A stretch of 64,000 nt of DNA from contig NZ_QOLD01000070.1 of the NCBI RefSeq assembly GCF_003333305.1, forward strand, positions 62,001 to 126,000, given 5' to 3'. Below, one piece after another: positions 20,040 through 27,694 of the stretch. How positions within the stretch are numbered: position 1 is the first letter of the stretch; every line of letters starts with the position of its first letter. The notes beneath the pieces are model-generated. The model had not been told where the DNA came from and did not search any database. It was given only the letters and a program-made list of their open reading frames with translations. Source of the DNA: Candidatus Colwellia aromaticivorans. GTDB lineage: Bacteria; Pseudomonadota; Gammaproteobacteria; Enterobacterales; Alteromonadaceae. The position numbers were made by a program, and so were the translations under genes.

Positions 20040-21167
20040 CTAAATAGTTTGCGCCCTTAACCTTAGGTTAGTCCAATGGTTAAATTGTCTTTGTAGCCCC
20101 TTGATTGGCAGACCTATAATATTCTCAACTTGTTTTATGCCAGTAACATCACATAGGTTTTGTTGCTCATACTTAATAACCTTCGCCAGCATGCCTTTCC
20201 TTTGTTGATTATCCATCATGAAATAAATAAATGCCCAACTAGTCGCATACAGCCTACTTCTTAGTTCTGAATTCCAATCACCATTGGTGGCAGTCAGCAA
20301 TTTGTTCAAAGGTAATAGCTGTTTAGACATATGGTTGTTGTTAGTCCAATTTTTGTTGGGATATACCCTACCGTTCTGACCATCCACTTCGATATATTCA
20401 CTGTATTCTGCCAACCCTTCATTTAACCATTTAGGGCTATAGCCAATAATACCTCGGTTAATAGCATGAGTTGCTTCGTGGGTTGCTATTCGCATGGTTG
20501 CAGCATGATTAGTGAGTAATAGGTGTGCTTGATTAGTTGCATGACTATAAAAGCCCGGCGTATTGTCGCTAACAGGCATATTGTTTTTGGCTTTGATTTG
20601 GTTGAAAGTTATTTTAGATGCGTAAATACGAAGGTTGATATCTACCTTCTTTAGCGATGACCTATCAAGTAGTTGACCATATATCTCAAACAGTTTGTTA
20701 AGCTTCAGAGTTAGCTTTTGGTTAAAATCATAGGGAAGGCTTTCAGCGTTTAGGTCTAAGGAGAAATAATCAAATACCTTTTCACCTGCATAGTTTAGTA
20801 CCCTGAATTCACCATTCTTAGGTTGTGTACTACTAAAATTTGCTATTCCCCTTTCATCAACCCAAGTATAAACCTCACCGACCTTTTTATATTTAACCTC
20901 GCCCAATGATGTATCTTTGCAGGCTCTAGCATTACCCACTTCTACATGTTGGTATTGTTTTTTAGGTTTGGCCTTGGCAACAGCTTGTCTTGTATTAGCT
21001 GGAGGCTTTTTTAATTCAGGGACATCAGCAAATAGCGACTCTACCCAATGGATGGTTTTATTAAGTTGTGCATGCAAACTAATACCGTGGTCGCTGAAAT
21101 AGCTGGCAAGTAAGAAGCTACCAACGAACGCCAGCAAGGTAAATATTCCTATGAGCCTTTTTTTCAA
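20040..21167 (-). CDS. Membrane-anchored gluzincin-type metallopeptidase
   Basis: A 375-residue protein with an N-terminal membrane segment (KKRLIGIFTLLAFVGSFLLA), then a DUF4124-like module (EVYTWVDERGIANFSSTQP), and a C-terminal peptidase MA-like domain carrying ATHEATH, an HExxH zinc site, followed by WLNEGLAEYSEY, whose Glu is the likely third zinc ligand. The catalytic part should lie outside the inner membrane. I chose the TTG at 21167, which has AAGGAAG six bases upstream and leads directly into the positively charged signal anchor; a TTG at 21215 would add 16 residues without a good ribosome site. No close functional assignment is possible. Confidence 0.75.
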   Translation of the reverse strand: MKKRLIGIFTLLAFVGSFLLASYFSDHGISLHAQLNKTIHWVESLFADVPELKKPPANTRQAVAKAKPKKQYQHVEVGNARACKDTSLGEVKYKKVGEVYTWVDERGIANFSSTQPKNGEFRVLNYAGEKVFDYFSLDLNAESLPYDFNQKLTLKLNKLFEIYGQLLDRSSLKKVDINLRIYASKITFNQIKAKNNMPVSDNTPGFYSHATNQAHLLLTNHAATMRIATHEATHAINRGIIGYSPKWLNEGLAEYSEYIEVDGQNGRVYPNKNWTNNNHMSKQLLPLNKLLTATNGDWNSELRSRLYATSWAFIYFMMDNQQRKGMLAKVIKYEQQNLCDVTGIKQVENIIGLPIKGLQRQFNHWTNLRLRAQTI

Positions 21168-21244
21168 GCCACTTCCTTGAACAAATAAAGTTAATGCTAA
21201 GCTATAAGGTATCAAGTAGTTGGCTACACCACAAATTTCAGGTA

Positions 21245-21337
21245 CAAAAAAAGCCCCACTCCGTTAAGAGCAAGGCTTCATAAATTGTAATACCCGCGGT
21301 CGGACTTGAACCCCATATCTTTCGACAGGAGTTTAAA
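21245..21337 (-). repeat. Degenerate second copy of terminator plus tRNA 3' fragment
   Basis: AAAAAAAGCCCCACTC...CAAGGCTTC resembles the tRNA-Leu terminator. It is followed at 21289-21337 by a sequence whose minus strand reads TCGAAAGATATGGGGTTCAA then GTCC, close to the tRNA-Leu variable and T arms, ending GCGGGTATTA without CCA. The copy is more diverged than 17042-17136. It splits the island into a 4.1-kb part and a 0.4-kb part holding only ppiC. Confidence 0.6.
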
Positions 21338-21370
21338 AAAGAACGTGCATTAAAAACCACTAGTTGTAAA

Positions 21371-21649
21371 TTAAGTCCGGTAAAGCACTTTAATGACATG
21401 CCAACCAAATTTAGTTTTAACTAGGTGTGGCTCTAATATTGCTCCGTTAAATGCTATTTTATCAAACTGAGGTACCATTTGACCTCGTTTAAACTCGCCT
21501 AAATCACCGCCCTTTTTACCAGACGGACATGACGAATGTTTTTTAGCTAACGTTTGAAACTTAGCGCCTTTACCTAACTGCTTAATAATGTCTTCTGCAA
21601 TTGCTTTGTGCTTAACCAATATGTGAAGTGCGTACGCTGTAGCTGCCAT
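21371..21649 (-). CDS. ppiC: Parvulin-type peptidyl-prolyl cis-trans isomerase
   Basis: A 92-residue stand-alone parvulin, the size of E. coli PpiC (93). It should speed proline isomerisation in cytoplasmic proteins. Family landmarks are ALHILVKHK at the start, [18 protein letters not shown] in the middle and [12 protein letters not shown] at the end. The start ATG at 21649 has AAAAAGG upstream; the reading frame continues upstream only because it runs into the tRNA-Leu terminator and tRNA, which are not coding. It sits immediately downstream of tRNA-Leu. Confidence 0.92.
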   Translation of the reverse strand: MAATAYALHILVKHKAIAEDIIKQLGKGAKFQTLAKKHSSCPSGKKGGDLGEFKRGQMVPQFDKIAFNGAILEPHLVKTKFGWHVIKVLYRT

Positions 21650-21684
21650 ATAAAACCTTTTTAACATTATCTTTTGGACATAAA

Positions 21685-21714
21685 AAAGCCCCGACTCTTT
21701 CGAATCAGGGCTTT
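21685..21714 (-). terminator. tRNA-Leu terminator
   Basis: On the minus strand the stem AAAGCCCTGATTC / GAGTCGGGGCTTT (loop GAAA) is followed by TTTT and lies 7 bases past the tRNA 3' end. A near-identical hairpin is at 17045-17074. Confidence 0.88.
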
Positions 21715-21721
21715 CTTTATA

Positions 21722-21806
21722 TGGTACCGCAAGACGGACTTGAACCGTCACTTCTTTCGAAACCGGATTTTGAATCCGGCGTGTCTACCAATTCCACCAC
21801 TGCGGC
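21722..21806 (-). tRNA. tRNA-Leu (anticodon CAA)
   Basis: The 85-nt minus-strand sequence starts GCCGCAGTGGTGGAATTGG and ends GCGGTACCA with encoded CCA. The anticodon stem CCGGA/TCCGG encloses the loop TTCAAAA, giving CAA (codon UUG). A long variable arm, as expected for class II tRNA-Leu, and the T-loop GGTTCAAGTCC are present. The acceptor has G-U pairs but is complete. It is likely the integration target of the neighbouring segment. Confidence 0.95.
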
Positions 21807-21952
21807 TTAAGCTTTTTCTGTTAACAGTTACTACGTGGTTATCACGTCAACTTTTAACTTAAATTTCTTTTCTCTCACTTTATGCAAAACTTACAGTGAT
21901 TTGCATACTCACTGTCTTTCGACATGAGTTCTAGCGAAAACGAAGTGGGGGC

Positions 21953-21980
21953 ATTATACGAGAAATCCCTTAGTTGACAA
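21953..21980 (-). promoter_or_regulatory. Strong sigma-70 promoter for tRNA-Leu
   Basis: On the minus strand TTGTCA (21980-21975) and TATAAT (21958-21953) are 16 bp apart and are followed by GCCCCC, a GC-rich discriminator typical of stringently controlled stable-RNA genes. The transcript would start near 21946, about 140 nt before the tRNA; no second tRNA lies in that leader. Confidence 0.8.
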
Positions 21981-22216
21981 GTGTTTTTATCGTATGCTTG
22001 CTTATATGTTGCTTATTTATACAAGTGGTTAGTTATCCATTTCAACTCACTTAATAGCTTGTTTAGTTATTTAGTATTGACGACAAGACAAAATAAAAGC
22101 TACCTCTAAAACAATTAACCAAAACATACCAATATCTGGCACACATGCTTTTAGTCATTTATGATTTGACTGAAAATTACTAAAAACAAAATTATTTACT
22201 TTGTTATGCGCGTAAC

Positions 22217-22329
22217 TATTCACCTATCGTCACTCCCGAGGTCTTTAAATCTGGAGTCTAGAATTTAAAACACTGAGACTCCAGCTTAAGACACAACTGG
22301 AATGACGGGAATACTAGGTATGGTGAATA
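22217..22329. repeat. 113-bp imperfect palindromic intergenic repeat
   Basis: The ends TATTCACCTATCGTCACTCC and (complement of the right end) TATTCACCATACCTAGTATT are related inverted repeats. The left part recurs at 51718 (CTCACCTATCGTCACTCCCG). It lies in the gene-free stretch 21981-22401, which otherwise holds only the RDD gene leader. Confidence 0.65.
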
Positions 22330-22401
22330 GATACTTATGCCCTTACTTTTGTTAGACTAGCAAAAAAATTTTACTGTGTTTTACAATATTAAGAGAACTT
22401 T

Positions 22402-22902
22402 ATGAGCGATAGCCAACTAGAACATTTTCCCCGAGCAGGCTTTCGCCGTCGATTTGGCTCATGGGTATATGATGTTCTCATTGCTTTTGCTGTTTATATG
22501 GTGGCAGGGGCAGTATCATTTTTGTTGATATATCTAGGTTATTATATAGGTTTGTATGGCATGCAAGGCTATGAACATTTTTCAGATACTATTTCAAATA
22601 CCTATTGGTTAAAGTGGCCAAATGAATTTTGGAAGCTTGCTTGGGTGAGTTTTTTCTTTGTTTATTTCTGGGAAAAAAGCGGCCAAACGTTAGGAATGAA
22701 GGCTTGGCGATTACGTCTACAAAATCAAGATGGTACACGCATCACTATAACGACAGGCTTGAAACGTTTAATCCCTACTTTGCTTGGTTTGGGTAATTTA
22801 ACTGTTATTTTTGATCGAAAAAACAAACTCAGCTTACAAGACAGGTTAACTAACACTGAAGTTGTTGTTTTATCTTTAGCCGCAAATAAAGGTAGACTGT
22901 AG
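22402..22902 (+). CDS. RDD-family membrane protein
   Basis: A 166-residue integral membrane protein. The N-terminal RAGFRRRFGSWVYDVLI holds the Arg and paired Asp pattern for which the family is named, followed by membrane segments at about 25-50 and 75-95 and the conserved KSGQTLGMKAWRLRL stretch. Some RDD proteins have been linked to ion exchange; no specific function can be given. It lies upstream of and convergent with lptG. A short TTTCGAG repeat run sits just after its stop codon (22932-22953). Confidence 0.85.
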   Translation: MSDSQLEHFPRAGFRRRFGSWVYDVLIAFAVYMVAGAVSFLLIYLGYYIGLYGMQGYEHFSDTISNTYWLKWPNEFWKLAWVSFFFVYFWEKSGQTLGMKAWRLRLQNQDGTRITITTGLKRLIPTLLGLGNLTVIFDRKNKLSLQDRLTNTEVVVLSLAANKGRL

Positions 22903-23017
22903 ACGTTTCGAATTAATAGTTACGAGTTAATCGTTTCGAGTTTCGAGTTTCGAAGAAAAATAGCTCATTGTATGGCACTTCGCTACTAGTCACTTTTCGT
23001 GCTAACAACTTTTGCCG

Positions 23018-24085
23018 TTATGTCGCCTTCTTACTGATAAAATACCACGCGACACTAACGAACAATATACTAGGTGAAATGGCTCCGATAAGTGGAGGGA
23101 ATTGATACACTAAACTTAACGAGCCTAGCACTTCGTTACAAACAAAGAATAATATTCCTGTCACTACGCCCATCATAATTCTCGCACCCATTGATACTGA
23201 ACGTAATGGGCCAAAAATAAAGGACAGCGCTACCAACAACATAACGGCAACAGTAATGGGTTGCATTAGTTTTCGCCAAAAAGCGAGTTGATAACGACTA
23301 GGATCTTGCTCATTGGCTTCAAGATAATCTAAATAGTCAATTAAGCCCCTCACCGACAATGATTCAGGAGTAACCGTTACAACGCCTAATTTTTCAGGCG
23401 TTAATGATGATTCCCATATTTGTTGTTCAATATTGGTAGTGGTAATTTTTTCTTTGCTTAACTGAGTATTAATCACTGTAGTCAATAACCAAACATTCTC
23501 TTGATATATAGCACTATCAGCACTAAGCCAACTTTCTAATTTTAGTTGCTCATCAAAACGATAAATTTGAATTTTTTTCAACTGACCTTGCTCTAAAACT
23601 TCGCCAATATTAACAAAATAATCACCGTCTTTTGCCCATACGCCATTTTTAGACGATATTAAGCTACCGCCTGATATAGCCTGAGCACGAATTTCTCTTG
23701 CCGTCGCCTCACCTATTGGCGCAAGCCATTCGCCTACCGCCATACTAATAAAAATTAACAATGTGGCGGTTTTCATCACTGACTTAATAATATCTAACCG
23801 CGATAAACCTGCCGCTTGCATCACGACTAATTCACTATTACTTGCTAGCATGCCAATGCCAATGAGCCCACCAATGAGAGCAGACATAGGGAAAAACACT
23901 TCAATATCTCTTGGCACAGCATAAAGCACATAAAGAGCGGCGTGAGATAAATCATAATTACCTCGTCCAACCGCGCGCATTTGTTCAACAAATTTAATAA
24001 TGCCACTAACACTCACAAAAACCGCTAGCGTTAAAAAAGTAGTTGAAGCGATAATACGACCAATATATCCATCTAAAATTCGCAT
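23018..24085 (-). CDS. lptG: LPS export permease LptG
   Basis: A 355-residue inner-membrane permease of the LptB2FG ABC transporter, which extracts lipopolysaccharide from the inner membrane and feeds it to LptC/LptA. The start MRILDGYIGRIIASTTF, the coupling region MLASNSELVVMQAAGLSRLDI, three N-terminal and three C-terminal membrane segments and a periplasmic beta-jellyroll between them (about 125-265) match the family. Its ATG overlaps the stop codon of lptF by translational coupling. It should be essential. Confidence 0.95.
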   Translation of the reverse strand: MRILDGYIGRIIASTTFLTLAVFVSVSGIIKFVEQMRAVGRGNYDLSHAALYVLYAVPRDIEVFFPMSALIGGLIGIGMLASNSELVVMQAAGLSRLDIIKSVMKTATLLIFISMAVGEWLAPIGEATAREIRAQAISGGSLISSKNGVWAKDGDYFVNIGEVLEQGQLKKIQIYRFDEQLKLESWLSADSAIYQENVWLLTTVINTQLSKEKITTTNIEQQIWESSLTPEKLGVVTVTPESLSVRGLIDYLDYLEANEQDPSRYQLAFWRKLMQPITVAVMLLVALSFIFGPLRSVSMGARIMMGVVTGILFFVCNEVLGSLSLVYQFPPLIGAISPSILFVSVAWYFISKKAT

Positions 24086-25275
24086 TATGATTGTCCTTTA
24101 CTTTGGCTTTTTTCACCCTGTTTATCAACGCGCCTATCGACATTGCTTCGTTTAAAACGTGGTAGTTTCGCTTTGAGTTTTTTGCCGCTACGTCGTTCTT
24201 TCATCAGTAAAATCATACCTAAAATTAAAGCACTGATATGTATAGGCCAAAGCCCTAAAATCACAGGTAAAGCTTGTCTTTCTATGCCTGAACGCATTGC
24301 TGTTAATAATAAAAAGTAGCCTAAAAATAACATTAGCGCTGGTAGCATTTTAGCAAACTTACCTTGCCTAGGATTTACTACACTTAACGGCACAGCAATA
24401 AAAATCAAGATAATACAAGCCAAAGGAAAGGCAATACGCCACTGAATAGTAGCGCCATATTCGGCCACTAATTTATCTTCAGTTGGCGAAAATAAGGCTT
24501 GGGTAGGTAACGCGCTGAGTTTGCGATGCTTTTGCTCTACTTCTTGATCTTGAATTTGAATATAATACCGATCAAAAGCAACCGATTGAAATTCACCATT
24601 GATAGCATCACTGTGATAACGAGTACCATCAGATAAAACTAAACGTTGAGAGCCTGACTCTTCTTCAATCACTTGCCCTTGTTTCGCATAAACTAAACTG
24701 GAGTTAATGATACTTTCTTCACTATGATTTTCATCCGGCAATTGAGCAACAAACACTTTATCAAAGCTATTGTCATCACGGTTTTTATCATGAATAAAAA
24801 TTACCGCTTTTTTATTACCTGTTTTTTGAAAGCGTCCTGCAACTAATGAACTTAGCCCTGAATCAGCAGCTAATTGATCTTTTACCTGATATTGATATTC
24901 CGATGCCATCGGCGCTAAATACAAAGTAAAAATACCGGTAAAAATAGCGGTAATAAACGCTAAAACTAACGTCACTCGTACAACATACCACTCACTCACA
25001 CCACAGGCATGCAATACGGTCATTTCATTGTCGGCATATATTCGCCCGTAAGCTAATAACACCCCTAAAAACAAACTTAATGGCAACATCATACCCGCTA
25101 AATCGGGAATTTTTAGCGCGATGAAAATCATCACCATTTGACCTGGAATACTTCCTTCAGAAGCATCGCCAAGTACTCGAACAAACTTCTGACTGATAAA
25201 AATAGTCATTAACACAAAAAATACTGCAAGTTGTGTTTTAGCTACTTCTTTTAATAAATAACGAAAGATGATCAC
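24085..25275 (-). CDS. lptF: LPS export permease LptF
   Basis: A 396-residue partner of LptG. MIIFRYLLKEVAKTQLAVFF begins the first membrane helix, and YGRIYADNEMTVLHACGVSEW is the coupling-helix region that contacts LptB. The periplasmic jellyroll lies at about 125-260 and three further helices follow. The C-terminus carries a long basic cytoplasmic tail (RRSGKKLKAKLPRFKRSN) that is longer than in E. coli. lptF precedes lptG in one operon and is divergent from pepA, the usual gammaproteobacterial order. Confidence 0.95.
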   Translation of the reverse strand: MIIFRYLLKEVAKTQLAVFFVLMTIFISQKFVRVLGDASEGSIPGQMVMIFIALKIPDLAGMMLPLSLFLGVLLAYGRIYADNEMTVLHACGVSEWYVVRVTLVLAFITAIFTGIFTLYLAPMASEYQYQVKDQLAADSGLSSLVAGRFQKTGNKKAVIFIHDKNRDDNSFDKVFVAQLPDENHSEESIINSSLVYAKQGQVIEEESGSQRLVLSDGTRYHSDAINGEFQSVAFDRYYIQIQDQEVEQKHRKLSALPTQALFSPTEDKLVAEYGATIQWRIAFPLACIILIFIAVPLSVVNPRQGKFAKMLPALMLFLGYFLLLTAMRSGIERQALPVILGLWPIHISALILGMILLMKERRSGKKLKAKLPRFKRSNVDRRVDKQGEKSQSKGQS

Positions 25276-25526
25276 AAAAAGATCCTATAAAAACTTTCCA
25301 TAAAACATGGTTTTTTCTGACATTACAGCAAATATTCAGTAAACTTGCCGTTTTAGTAAGTAAACTATATAGTCAGTAAATAAGCTATATCGAGTAAAAC
25401 AGCTATAATTATAGCCCTTAGCGATATCAATTGAATAGACAAGAGTGCTATTTTTTACTGATTTTAGCACGTTATAGTAAAACAATAGCCAAAAAAAAAC
25501 CAAATTATTATGCAAAAGGAGAGCTC

Positions 25527-27035
25527 ATGGAGTTCAGTATAAAAAGCGGTAGCCCAGAAAAACAACGCAGTGCCTGTATTGTTGTTGGTGTGTTTGAACC
25601 ACGCCGCCTTAGTGCAACAGCAGAACAGCTTGATGAAATTAGTGAAGGCTATATCAGTAATCTTTTGCGTAAAGGTGATTTAGAAGGTAAATCAGGACAG
25701 ATGTTATTATTACATCATGTACCTAATATTCTTAGTGAGCGTGTTTTATTAGTTGGCTGTGGTAAAGAGCGTGAGCTAGACGAACGCCAATATCGCCAAA
25801 TTATCAATAAAACCATTAATACTCTTAATGAAACTGGCTCAATGGAAGCGGTATGCTTTTTATCAGAATTACATGTTAAAGGCCGTGATACCTATTGGAA
25901 AGTTCGCCAAGCAGTAGAAGCAACTCAAGATGGTTTGTATAGCTTTAATAGTTTAAAAACTCATAAAGAAGAGCCACGTAGACCGTTGCGTAAAATTGTA
26001 TTCAATGTACCAACACGCCGTGAGTTACCTATTGGTGAACGTGCAATTAATCACGCATTAGCCATTTCAGAAGGTATTACTACCTGTAAGAATGTCGCGA
26101 ATATGCCACCAAACATTTGTAACCCTGCATACTTAGCTGAACAAGCAAAAATTCTTGATAGTGAATATGAAAATGTCACAACCACCATAGTGGGTGAGCA
26201 AGAAATGGAAGCATTAGGCATGGGCGCTTATTTAGCGGTTGGCCGTGGCTCTGTTAACGAATCATTAATGAGTATCATGTCTTACAATGGCATTGATGAT
26301 GACTCTAAACCGCTTGTATTGGTTGGTAAAGGCCTTACTTTCGACAGTGGTGGTATTTCATTAAAACCCGGCGCTGGCATGGATGAAATGAAATACGACA
26401 TGGGCGGAGCTGCTGGCGTTTTAGGTGCTATGCATGCGTTGGCTGAATTAAACTTACCTATCAAAGTTATTGGTATTTTAGCTGGCTGTGAAAACATGCC
26501 AAGCAGCAATGCTTATCGCCCTGGTGACATTTTAACCACAATGTCAGGACAAACTGTAGAAGTGTTAAACACTGATGCCGAAGGTCGTTTGGTACTTTGT
26601 GACGCGTTAACCTATGTTGAACGTTTCGACCCTGAGTCTGTTATTGACGTTGCCACATTAACTGGCGCTTGTGTGGTTGCATTAGGCAAACATGCCACAG
26701 GTTTATTAAGCTCGCATAACCCGCTTGCTCATGAGTTACTTAATGCTTCAGAGCAAAGTGGTGACAGAGCATGGCGCTTACCGTTATGGGATGATTATCA
26801 AGAACAAATTGAAAGCCCATTTGCGGATATGAGTAATGTTGGCGGTAAAGGTGCTGGCACTATTACTGCGGCATGTTTCTTAGCACGCTTCACTAAAAAA
26901 TATAATTGGGCACATTTAGATATTGCTGGTACTGCATGGCGCAGTGGTGGTAAAGATAAAGGCTCAACGGGTCGTCCAGTTAGCATGTTAACGCAATTTT
27001 TGCTTAACAAAGCAGGGCAAGAGCAAGGCGAGTAA
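25527..27035 (+). CDS. pepA: Leucyl aminopeptidase PepA
   Basis: A 502-residue M17 aminopeptidase, the length of E. coli PepA (503). It releases N-terminal residues from peptides in the cytoplasm and in enterobacteria also binds DNA at Xer sites. The two-metal centre is seen in [16 protein letters not shown] (Lys and Asp ligands), YDMGGAAG and the signature NTDAEGRL. I start it at 25527, where AAAGGAGAG precedes ATG and the protein begins MEFSIKSGS; an in-frame codon at 25431 would add a non-homologous 32 residues. It is followed by a tandem repeat and holC. Confidence 0.96.
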   Translation: MEFSIKSGSPEKQRSACIVVGVFEPRRLSATAEQLDEISEGYISNLLRKGDLEGKSGQMLLLHHVPNILSERVLLVGCGKERELDERQYRQIINKTINTLNETGSMEAVCFLSELHVKGRDTYWKVRQAVEATQDGLYSFNSLKTHKEEPRRPLRKIVFNVPTRRELPIGERAINHALAISEGITTCKNVANMPPNICNPAYLAEQAKILDSEYENVTTTIVGEQEMEALGMGAYLAVGRGSVNESLMSIMSYNGIDDDSKPLVLVGKGLTFDSGGISLKPGAGMDEMKYDMGGAAGVLGAMHALAELNLPIKVIGILAGCENMPSSNAYRPGDILTTMSGQTVEVLNTDAEGRLVLCDALTYVERFDPESVIDVATLTGACVVALGKHATGLLSSHNPLAHELLNASEQSGDRAWRLPLWDDYQEQIESPFADMSNVGGKGAGTITAACFLARFTKKYNWAHLDIAGTAWRSGGKDKGSTGRPVSMLTQFLLNKAGQEQGE

Positions 27036-27104
27036 CTCGAGTTTCGAGTTTCGAGTTTCGAGTTTCGAGTTTCGAGTTTCGAGTTTCGAGTTTCGAGTTT
27101 CGAG
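27035..27104. repeat. Tandem heptamer repeat TTTCGAG, nine perfect units
   Basis: Nine uninterrupted copies of TTTCGAG run from 27042 to 27104, preceded by ACTCGAG. The array starts at the last base of the pepA stop codon and ends 20 bp before the holC start codon. A few copies of the same heptamer occur at 22932-22953 after the RDD gene. Pure tandem heptamers are prone to slippage. Confidence 0.95.
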
Positions 27105-27124
27105 AAAATGATAAGAGCATATGC

Positions 27125-27586
27125 ATGCAAACTCAAGTAATGTTTTACATATTATCTGATGATAAACAAAGCGCTGATGCTAAAGATACAAGCTCAGCGT
27201 TTTATCATGCCTGTTTACAAGCAAGCTACTTTTATCGCCAAAATCAACGGGTATTTATTTATACTCAAGATCAAAAAAGCGCAGAACAAATAGATGAAAT
27301 GTTATGGGCATTTGACAGTGATAGTTTTGTACCCCATAACTTATCTGGTGAAGGCCCTAAACAAGGCGCAGCGGTTGAAATTAGCCACCAAGCTTCACGT
27401 AGCCGTCGCCCTGTTTTGATTAACTTATCTAGTACTGTGCCCGATTTTGCCAATCAATTTCAATTTATTGTTGATTTTGTCCCAAGTGACGAAACATTGA
27501 AACAACTTGCCCGAGAACGATTCAAAGCTTGTCGCCAACGAGGTTTTCAAGTTGATAACCAAGCAGCAGTAGCAGAAACACAATAA
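27125..27586 (+). CDS. holC: DNA polymerase III chi subunit
   Basis: A 153-residue HolC protein, the clamp-loader accessory subunit that links psi to single-stranded-DNA-binding protein. The start VMFYILSDD, the core YFYRQNQRVFIYTQDQKSAEQIDEMLW and the FVPHNLSGEGP and PVLIN segments match the family. Either of two ATGs (27121 or 27125) could be chosen; only 27125 is in frame. It sits between pepA and valS, the standard order. Confidence 0.93.
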   Translation: MQTQVMFYILSDDKQSADAKDTSSAFYHACLQASYFYRQNQRVFIYTQDQKSAEQIDEMLWAFDSDSFVPHNLSGEGPKQGAAVEISHQASRSRRPVLINLSSTVPDFANQFQFIVDFVPSDETLKQLARERFKACRQRGFQVDNQAAVAETQ

Positions 27587-27694
27587 TGTAGGACGTACTT
27601 TTTAGTGCGATATAAAGTAGTGCGACATTAAGTTTTGTCAGCGCATTTTTATGCTAAAAGCCGACCTACAATTTACAACTTTTATTTCGAGAAC

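Noticed and set aside
21650-21751. N-terminal extension of the PpiC reading frame
   Set aside because: The extra codons come from the tRNA-Leu terminator and the tRNA itself; the ATG at 21649 has its own ribosome site.
27035-27104. Minus-strand reading frame with KLETRNS repeats across the heptamer array
   Set aside because: It exists only because 7-bp repeats give an open 21-bp cycle in that frame. It overlaps pepA and lacks a ribosome site.
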